From: Actinomycetes bacterium
Lineage (GTDB): Bacteria; Actinomycetota; Actinomycetes; Propionibacteriales; Nocardioidaceae
DNA: 25,827 nt
Reading direction: 5' to 3'
Assembly (NCBI GenBank): GCA_029779385.1
Contig: JAKPAQ010000338.1
Span: 1 to 25,827, forward strand
The notes under the pieces were generated by a model. The model ran no database searches. It was not told the DNA's origin and worked only from the letters and a program-made list of their open reading frames with translations. Shown here one piece after another: positions 20,087-25,827 of the stretch. A program made the position numbers and the translations under genes. Every line of letters begins with the position of its first letter. The first letter of the stretch is position 1.

Positions 20087-21097
20087 TCAGGCAAAGCCGT
20101 TTGGGTTCTGCGACTGCCAGCGCCAAGAGTCGGCGCAAGCTTGTTCGATCGACTTGTGCGCCTGCCAGCCCCAGTCGCGCAGCGCCTTCGAAGCATCGGC
20201 GTAACAGGACTCGACGTCGCCTGCTCGCCGCCCAACAATGCTCAGCGGGACCTTCTGGCCGGCGGCCTTCTCGAACTCGGACACCAGTTCCAAGACCGAG
20301 GTGCCGTGGCCGGTGCCCAAGTTCACGGCCGCGAAGCCAGGTTGGCAGTTCTCTAGCGCAGCTAGGTGTCCGTCGGCCAAATCGATGACGTGGATGTAGT
20401 CGCGCACGCCGGTGCCGTCGGGCGTGTCGTAGTCGTTTCCGAACACCGAGAGTTGCGCTAAGCGACCGGCCAGAACCTGGGTTATGTACGGGGCGAGATT
20501 GTTTGGAATGTTGCGGGGGTCTTCGCCGATTCGCCCAGACTCGTGGGCACCAATCGGGTTGAAGTAACGCAACGAGACGAACTCCCAGGGGGTGGGTGAA
20601 CCGGCCAGGTCGGCGAGCATCCGCTCGATCACGAACTTCGTTTGCCCATACGGGTTGCTGATGTCGACGCCTACCGGGTCGGTCTCGACAATCGGCAGCG
20701 ATTGCGGGGTGCCGTAGACGGTCGCCGAAGAACTGAACACGAGCCGGCGAACGTTGTGTCGATCCATCGAGTTGAGCAAGGTGGTGGTCGTGCCGAGATT
20801 GACCTGCCAGTAGCGCAGCGGTTCGACAACCGACTCGCCAACTGCCTTTAGGCCGGCAAAGTGGACGACAGCTTGGGGCGCAAACCCGGACATGAGTTCA
20901 TCAAGCAAGTCCTGATCGCGCACATCACCGATGGTCAGGGGCGCGGGCTTTGCGGTCAACTCGCTGACTCGCTCAAGTGAGACTGCCGAACTGTTCGAAA
21001 GGTCATCGATGACGTGAACTTCGTGGCCGCGCTCAAGCAGGCGAAGGACGGTATGGCTGCCGATGTAGCCGGCGCCGCCGGTAACGAGAATTCTCAC
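20087..21097 (-). CDS. galE: UDP-glucose 4-epimerase
   Basis: Interconverts UDP-glucose and UDP-galactose using tightly bound NAD, supplying galactose for surface polysaccharide. Extended short-chain dehydrogenase of 336 residues: GGAGYIGSH at 7-15 binds NAD, DDLSNSS marks the Asp specificity position, SSSATVYG carries the catalytic Ser/Thr, and Tyr150-x3-Lys154 (YGQTK) is the catalytic pair. GVRDYIHVIDLADGH is the usual later block. The GTG at 21097 has TAGGCT at exactly 6 bases upstream. It follows the glycosyltransferase gene by 52 bases, so it may be read both from its own promoter and from upstream. Confidence 0.95.
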   Translation of the reverse strand: MRILVTGGAGYIGSHTVLRLLERGHEVHVIDDLSNSSAVSLERVSELTAKPAPLTIGDVRDQDLLDELMSGFAPQAVVHFAGLKAVGESVVEPLRYWQVNLGTTTTLLNSMDRHNVRRLVFSSSATVYGTPQSLPIVETDPVGVDISNPYGQTKFVIERMLADLAGSPTPWEFVSLRYFNPIGAHESGRIGEDPRNIPNNLAPYITQVLAGRLAQLSVFGNDYDTPDGTGVRDYIHVIDLADGHLAALENCQPGFAAVNLGTGHGTSVLELVSEFEKAAGQKVPLSIVGRRAGDVESCYADASKALRDWGWQAHKSIEQACADSWRWQSQNPNGFA

Positions 21098-21103
21098 TCG
21101 TGA

Positions 21104-21109
21104 AGCCTA
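21104..21109 (-). promoter_or_regulatory. -10 box, leaderless, for galE
   Basis: On the minus strand TAGGCT is followed by six bases and the GTG at 21097. It lies within the 52-base gap after the glycosyltransferase stop. No good -35 was found. Confidence 0.5.
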
Positions 21110-21149
21110 GCCGGGGTGGCCAGACCGAATCCGCAGCGAATCGGTTGAC

Positions 21150-22652
21150 CTAAGACCGATCAAGGACGAACTTGCTCGACTTGTCTGACCTGGCGATACC
21201 GAATTTCCGGCGCAAAATCGAGCGTCGGGTCAGGCGCACCGTCCCGGCCTCATACGGGATCGGAATGTCGTACCAGTGGCCGGCCACTTCGATGACGATG
21301 CTTGGCTGGAACGAGCCAACTGGCAACGAATCTGCCGAAAACCGAAGCACATAGGTGCCAGCCGAGGGGTCGATTTGGGCATCGACCTCGCGGCCACCTT
21401 CGGGGACCTCGTCAAAAACCTTCGTTGTGCCCTTGCCTGCAACTTCGACTAGGCGACCGCGAAAGTTCACGGCTCCTTCGATTAGGGCGGTGCCACTCAA
21501 CTCAACAATCGATTCATTGATCTTGAGTGTTGCCGGTCGCAATAGTTTGCTGATCCACCGAGTCGGCGTATCGGTCGTGATTTCATACCCGGATCTAGCC
21601 GCAGAGGACAGATCGAACCCTGGGAATCCCAGGTAGAAGCAATCATCGGTGGCGAACAACTTGACCGGTCCGGCACCTGGGCCGATTGCGCTCAAAGTCG
21701 AACCGATCTTTTCTTCATCGCGTTCGATGGCGGCAAGGACTACAAGCCGGTCGCCCACCCGCATTGAGTTGAGCATGTTTTGGGTAAGGAACCGGTCGGC
21801 AAGGTCAGCGATCTGATCGAACACGAACTCGCGTTCAGTTTCCTCGCGCAACGGGAGGTTGTCGCGCAAGTCGGCAACGATCGTGTTGTCGAACTGGCGC
21901 TTCATCACGTGGTCGCGACGCGGTCCGGGCTCGATGCAGTCGGCGATCGTTTCCATCACGGCCGTCGTCGCGGCGTAGGCCTCGGCGGCCTTAGCGGTAT
22001 AGGTGACATTCGAACGGTCGGCACGCTCACGGGCGTAATAGACCGCGCCATCGCCGATCATTGAGATTCTGCGCGCGTTGACCATGGCGGTAATCGTGAA
22101 CGGCTGGTCGCAGCGCTGGCGAAGGTCGACGCGGTAACGCAGGCCGAGTTCCTCGATCATCGACCGGCGAAACATTTTCGTGTTCGCGATCGCGTAGGGC
22201 AGTCGCGATGAGTACAAGTCCATGTCGCGAACTCGGCCCTGGCTATAAACGCCAACAGGCAACTTGCGGTCGCCAAGGGCGGTCATCTTGCCGAAGATTA
22301 CATCCGAATCCCACTGGTCACCATGCTCGACCAGGACAGCCAACGCGTCTTCGGCCAGCAAGTCATCTGAGCCAAGGAAGAAAACCCAGCGGCCAGTTGC
22401 GTGGTCTAGACCAACGTTGAATGGAACCGATGGCGTCCCGGAGTTCTCTTGGTGGATCGCGACGACATTGTCTGGGTGCTTCGCGGCGAACGCGTCGATT
22501 ATCTGGTCGCTGCCGTCAGTCGAACCGTCATCGACCAAAATGACTTCGATTGCGTCAAAACCGATCGACTGTTGCTCCAGCGAATGCAGCGTTTCTGACA
22601 AGTAGTCAAACGTGTTGTAGACCGCGATGATGACACTGACGGTTGGACTCAT
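21150..22652 (-). CDS. Family 2 glycosyltransferase with C-terminal accessory region
   Basis: GT-A-fold transferase of 500 residues that adds a sugar from a nucleotide donor. The first ~110 residues carry the GT2 signature: SVIIAVYNTFDYLSETLHSL, the donor-binding VDDGSTDGS (Asp41, Asp42), and FFLGSDDLL (Asp96, Asp97) at the DxD position. Residues ~110-310 are helical. The last ~190 form a mainly beta region (GTYVLRFSADSLPVGSFQPSIVIEVAGHWYDIPI). GT2 core plus helical linker plus beta tail recalls the wall-teichoic-acid enzymes TarS/TarP and polymer synthases, but I infer this only from layout. It starts 12 bases after the acyltransferase stop, so they share a transcript. There is no strong SD sequence. 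Confidence 0.9.
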   Translation of the reverse strand: MSPTVSVIIAVYNTFDYLSETLHSLEQQSIGFDAIEVILVDDGSTDGSDQIIDAFAAKHPDNVVAIHQENSGTPSVPFNVGLDHATGRWVFFLGSDDLLAEDALAVLVEHGDQWDSDVIFGKMTALGDRKLPVGVYSQGRVRDMDLYSSRLPYAIANTKMFRRSMIEELGLRYRVDLRQRCDQPFTITAMVNARRISMIGDGAVYYARERADRSNVTYTAKAAEAYAATTAVMETIADCIEPGPRRDHVMKRQFDNTIVADLRDNLPLREETEREFVFDQIADLADRFLTQNMLNSMRVGDRLVVLAAIERDEEKIGSTLSAIGPGAGPVKLFATDDCFYLGFPGFDLSSAARSGYEITTDTPTRWISKLLRPATLKINESIVELSGTALIEGAVNFRGRLVEVAGKGTTKVFDEVPEGGREVDAQIDPSAGTYVLRFSADSLPVGSFQPSIVIEVAGHWYDIPIPYEAGTVRLTRRSILRRKFGIARSDKSSKFVLDRS

Positions 22653-22664
22653 GGTGGTCCAACT

Positions 22665-24722
22665 TTAGGGGAGTGGGCCCAGCGCCGAGCCGAGCATCGG
22701 GCCAAGAAGTCTGGAGTAGTCGGCCGAAAGGTGGCTGTAGTCGCGAAAGACGATCACGTTGCCGACCACGGCCGGGCAAACCGCGTCGGTACAAAGCCAG
22801 TCGGTCAGGTCGATCACTTTGATCCCTTGGCCAGCGGCCGCCTCGGCGTAAAGGTCTGGAACCATCGCATCCGAACGGCTTAGCGAACATTTCGCTACCG
22901 AGTCGGTGGCGGCCAAACAGTCGGTGGCGTTCTTCTTGTCTTTGACTAGTGGGACGTCACGAATGACTTGGAAATCGATGTTCGCGGACTTAAGTTGGCG
23001 GTCGATCTGGTCGAACCCAGCCGCGAGCGCGGCGCTGCCGGTTTGCCCTGCCGAATCGGTCCAGCCATAGGCGCTGGAGAAAGCCGAACTCACTACGAGA
23101 GAAAGTCCCTCGTCGGCGGTGAGTTTCTTGAGCACTTCAGCGTTGGACTTGGCGCATCTGGCGTAACGGGTGGGCGGCTCGGCAGGAAGCGTTCGTTCAG
23201 CAGAAGTAAATGGACAAGAAGATCGCGTGTAGGTGACCACTTCGACCTGGTTCTTCTTTCCCCACGCGTCCAACGCGCTGAACCAATGAGTTGTGTGCGA
23301 ATCGCCAACTGCCGCGATCCGGGCTCGAGGGTTCGCGCCTTCACCAAGGTGGCAGGAGCGAATTTTCAGTTCGTCAAGACTGGACTGGCAGCCGGGGAAA
23401 ACTGGATTCACATTTTCTGCGGCCACGGTTTCTGGACTTGCCAGTAGGGAATCTAACGAATCGCCAAGATCGCAATTGCGCTTAGGGTCCAGAGCGGCCG
23501 GGCCAAGGCATCTCTTTTTGGTCGCAAGGATTTTGGCTGCTTCTAACCGGTCGGCTTTTAGGTTGCGCTCGTGTTGGAAACTGAAAACATACGTGGCGCC
23601 GGCCACCAGCGCCATCGCCGAAACTGAGGCGATCACGGTTCGGTAGCGTCCGGCGGTTAGCAACTGGCCAGATCGCAACGGCTCTTCAATCCAACGAGTG
23701 GAAGCCCATGAAAGCAGCAGCGTGAGCACGACGATTGCTGCGCGATCGAGTGCGCCAACCTCACTGCCAGAAAGCTGAGGCCAGATAACGATCAACGGCC
23801 AGTGCCACAGGTAGATGGCATAGGAGTAGTCACCAATGAACACGGCGCCACGCGTCGACAGGAGTCGCCCTGGTGACCAACGCGACTGGCTCGAACCGGC
23901 TCCTATGGCTACCGCGGTTCCAAGGACCGGCACGAGGGCCAGATATCCGGGAAAGGCTGTTGCATGGGAGTAGGTGAGCGCGGCGAATCCGATTGCGGCC
24001 AGGCCGAGCCACCCCAGCAGGGCCCCGAACTTGATCCGTGGGGCTAGGGCGAGCAGGCCGCCGATGCCGAACTCCCACATTCGGGTCCCGGTGTCGAAAT
24101 ATGCGTGACCGGCATTGGTGTTGGTGGCGATCACTGACCAAGCAAATGACATGACGGTCACGAGCGAAATTGAGGAGATCAGTACAACCCGCGTTGGTGC
24201 CGTTTTCCGAAAACGGTGAGTCAAAAGCAGCACGACCACCAACAGCAACGGCCAAAAGACATAGAACTGTTCCTCGACAGACAACGACCAATAGTGCTGG
24301 ACGAGCGTCGGCGTGTTTCCCAAGGCCGAATAGTCGACGGAATCGCGAGCTAGGGCCCAGTTCTGCACATAGAACGTGCTGGCAAGGATCTCTCTGAACG
24401 TCTGCTCCCACATCGTGGCGGGAATGAAAAAGCGGGTGAGAACTAAACAAACCGCTAGGACAAGCAGTGATGCCGGTAAGAGTCGGCGGGCTCGCCGTCC
24501 CCAGAACTCGCCCAGTTTTAGTCGGCCGTCGCGTTCTAGACCCCGAGCAATATGAGAGGTGATTAGGAAACCCGAGATGACGAAGAAAACGTCGACGCCG
24601 ACATAACCGCCAGAAAATGCCGAGAGTCCGAGGTGGTAGAGCACCACAGCAGAGACCGCGATGGCACGTAGGCCTTGGATCTCTGGTCGTATCCGATGGT
24701 TGTTTGGCTGAGTTTTGTTCAT
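22665..24722 (-). CDS. Acyltransferase-3 / SGNH-hydrolase fusion (OafA-like O-acyltransferase)
   Basis: Membrane enzyme that moves acyl groups, usually acetyl, across the membrane onto a surface glycan. Of 685 residues, about 1-375 form the acyltransferase-3 membrane domain with ten or so helices, starting PEIQGLRAIAVSAVVLYHLG with the conserved His30 and GGYVGVDVFFVISGFLIT. After a helix near 360-380 an extracytoplasmic SGNH domain follows: GDSH at 473-476 (Ser475 nucleophile) and DYSH with Asp661 and His664. Several Cys pairs in this domain could form disulfides. The ATG at 24722 is near the end of a promoter-like TTGACT-18-CATCTT. Downstream GT2 and galE genes support a polysaccharide role; peptidoglycan is an alternative target. 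Confidence 0.93.
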   Translation of the reverse strand: MNKTQPNNHRIRPEIQGLRAIAVSAVVLYHLGLSAFSGGYVGVDVFFVISGFLITSHIARGLERDGRLKLGEFWGRRARRLLPASLLVLAVCLVLTRFFIPATMWEQTFREILASTFYVQNWALARDSVDYSALGNTPTLVQHYWSLSVEEQFYVFWPLLLVVVLLLTHRFRKTAPTRVVLISSISLVTVMSFAWSVIATNTNAGHAYFDTGTRMWEFGIGGLLALAPRIKFGALLGWLGLAAIGFAALTYSHATAFPGYLALVPVLGTAVAIGAGSSQSRWSPGRLLSTRGAVFIGDYSYAIYLWHWPLIVIWPQLSGSEVGALDRAAIVVLTLLLSWASTRWIEEPLRSGQLLTAGRYRTVIASVSAMALVAGATYVFSFQHERNLKADRLEAAKILATKKRCLGPAALDPKRNCDLGDSLDSLLASPETVAAENVNPVFPGCQSSLDELKIRSCHLGEGANPRARIAAVGDSHTTHWFSALDAWGKKNQVEVVTYTRSSCPFTSAERTLPAEPPTRYARCAKSNAEVLKKLTADEGLSLVVSSAFSSAYGWTDSAGQTGSAALAAGFDQIDRQLKSANIDFQVIRDVPLVKDKKNATDCLAATDSVAKCSLSRSDAMVPDLYAEAAAGQGIKVIDLTDWLCTDAVCPAVVGNVIVFRDYSHLSADYSRLLGPMLGSALGPLP

Positions 24723-24736
24723 AGATTCAAAAACTG

Positions 24737-24766
24737 AAGATGGTCTCGACTGCGCCCTAGAGTCAA
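24737..24766 (-). promoter_or_regulatory. Promoter of the acyltransferase-GT2 operon
   Basis: On the minus strand TTGACT (24766-24761) and CATCTT (24742-24737) are 18 bases apart. The ATG is 14 bases beyond the -10, so the leader would be only about 7 bases. A second TTGACT-like motif lies further upstream. Confidence 0.45.
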
Positions 24767-24856
24767 CGATTTTCCGTGCCCGAAAGGTCTGGCGGAGTCA
24801 ACAGTCACTTCGGACAATCTACAGGTTCCATTTTTCCGCGCCTGTGGCACTTGGGC

Positions 24857-24862
24857 TAGGGT
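24857..24862 (+). promoter_or_regulatory. -10 box, leaderless, for the right-edge glycosyltransferase
   Basis: TAGGGT is followed by six bases and the GTG at 24869. It marks the start of the incomplete gene and is divergent from the acyltransferase promoter. Confidence 0.55.
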
Positions 24863-24868
24863 TTGCTC

Positions 24869-25827
24869 GTGCCTTCAGACCCGACTCGGCCCCACGTTTT
24901 GTACGTTTGCTGGGGATTCCCGCCAAGCCGTGGAAGTGGCGTCTATCGGGGGCTCGCCACCGCGAACACCTTGGCCGACCTCGATTGCGATGTCACCGTC
25001 TTGACCGCAGACCGCGAGATGTTCATTAGAAGCACCGGCATCGACGAGTCGCTGGAAAAACTAGTTGACCCTCGGATAAAGATCGTTCGGGTCAAATTTG
25101 AGTGGCCCGAAACTGAGCGAGACATCAGTCAATGGCCGCTTGAACGCGCGAAAGATCCGGCGGGCTGGCTAGCGAACTGGAACCGTGAAGCCGAGGCGAC
25201 ATTCCCTGAAGCGCGCTACGGAGCGTGGCTTCCGGGCATTGTTGAGGCCGCCGACGAAATCCATCGGCAATCCCCGATCGATCTGGTCGTGGCGACCGCC
25301 AACCCAAACGTTGATGCGGCGGTTGGTCTACACCTATATGAAACCGCCGGTGTGCCGTATGTGTATGACCAACGTGACGCTTGGTCGCTGAACGTTTTGA
25401 CCGAGTTGATTGACCACCGCCAAGACACGCTACCGGCAAAAATGGAGAAGCGCCTGATCGAATCTTCAATGGAATCGTGGTTTGTGAATGACGCGATCCG
25501 AGATTGGTACCGCCAGACGTATCCGCAGGCTTCGTCGAAAATGCATTCGGTGATGAACGGCTACGACCCGGACTTTTCGCCAGCTCCTAACCTGCTGCCT
25601 GCAGATCCTGCTGAGCAGTTGACGGTCGGCTATCTAGGCACAATCACTCCGCAAGTGCCACTGGCGGAGACGCTGGAGGGGTGGGTTCAAGCCCGGGAGA
25701 CGGACCCGCTAGTGGCATCGGCCAAGTTGGAGTTTTACGGAAACCTTGGGCATTTCGCGAAGGCCGGCTCGAATGAGCGACGGCTACTTCAAGGTGCGGC
25801 GCCATATGGCGTCCACTATGGCGGGCC
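24869..25827 (+). CDS. Glycosyltransferase, GT-B fold (GT4-like), 3' end outside window
   Basis: The frame is open from the GTG at 24869 to the window end, giving 319 residues without a stop. It begins with the Rossmann-type N-terminal strand and glycine-rich loop of GT-B retaining transferases: HVLYVCWGFPPSRGSGVYRGLATANTLAD. LVVATANPNVDAAVGLHLYE and PYVYDQRDAW follow in the acceptor domain. WFVNDAIRDWYRQTYPQ and VMNGYDPDF form the hinge, and LTVGYLGTITPQVPLAETLEGW opens the donor domain. The ExFGxxxxE-type nucleotide motif would lie beyond the window. The start is chosen on the TAGGGT box at 6 bases; there is no SD sequence. The gene is divergent from the acyltransferase operon and extends the second polysaccharide cluster. 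Confidence 0.88.
   Translation, partial: MPSDPTRPHVLYVCWGFPPSRGSGVYRGLATANTLADLDCDVTVLTADREMFIRSTGIDESLEKLVDPRIKIVRVKFEWPETERDISQWPLERAKDPAGWLANWNREAEATFPEARYGAWLPGIVEAADEIHRQSPIDLVVATANPNVDAAVGLHLYETAGVPYVYDQRDAWSLNVLTELIDHRQDTLPAKMEKRLIESSMESWFVNDAIRDWYRQTYPQASSKMHSVMNGYDPDFSPAPNLLPADPAEQLTVGYLGTITPQVPLAETLEGWVQARETDPLVASAKLEFYGNLGHFAKAGSNERRLLQGAAPYGVHYGG

Overview
The window reads as chromosomal DNA from a moderately high-GC actinobacterium (class Actinomycetes). The GroEL, SerC and CitA-type citrate synthase proteins closely resemble mycobacterial homologues as I remember them. The set also includes the actinobacterial families DUF3027 and DUF2530, a two-subunit methylmalonyl-CoA mutase with MeaB, and several genes that start without a Shine-Dalgarno (SD) sequence. 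I cannot assign an order or genus. No rRNA, tRNA, insertion sequence, prophage or CRISPR array was seen.

Layout. (1) 1-1671: the 3' part of a groEL2-type chaperonin gene, closed by a strong intrinsic terminator. (2) 1716-4745: first surface-polysaccharide block, with a hexapeptide-repeat acyltransferase, a roughly 400-base non-coding region, a priming undecaprenyl-phosphate sugar phosphotransferase and a coupled cytidylyltransferase-like gene. (3) 4864-8662: a TauE/SafE-type permease, an acyl-CoA synthetase with its own terminator, and a YihY/BrkB membrane protein. (4) 8705-13267: a conserved housekeeping run of cold-shock-domain protein, DUF3027, DUF2530 (minus strand), a membrane-anchored extracytoplasmic protein of unknown role, gamma-carbonic anhydrase, serC (minus strand) and an unlisted 28-residue membrane peptide (minus strand). 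(5) 13310-18195: mutA-mutB-meaB, the propionyl-CoA/methylmalonyl-CoA branch feeding succinyl-CoA, ending in a 23-bp inverted repeat shared with the convergent citrate synthase gene. (6) 18259-20080: divergent citA-type citrate synthase and pdxH. (7) 20087-25827: second polysaccharide block, with galE, a family-2 glycosyltransferase and an acyltransferase-SGNH membrane protein on the minus strand, then a divergent GT-B-type glycosyltransferase that runs off the right edge.

How the genes fit together. Blocks 2 and 7 supply a lipid-linked priming sugar, UDP-galactose, glycosyl transfer and O-acylation for a cell-surface glycan. Block 5 plus citrate synthase handle propionyl-CoA and TCA entry, and the acyl-CoA synthetase could supply acyl-CoAs. 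SerC and PdxH are linked through pyridoxal phosphate.

The most distinctive feature is promoter syntax rather than a new gene system. Six gene starts are preceded at exactly six bases by a TANNNT -10 box, and three more by a relaxed NANNNT box. This puts the box at -12 to -7 if transcription begins on the first base of the start codon, so these mRNAs are probably leaderless. The priming glycosyltransferase contrasts with this: it appears to have a long 5' leader carrying inverted repeats and a CRP/GlxR-like site. I found no convincing new defence, mobile or RNA-based system.
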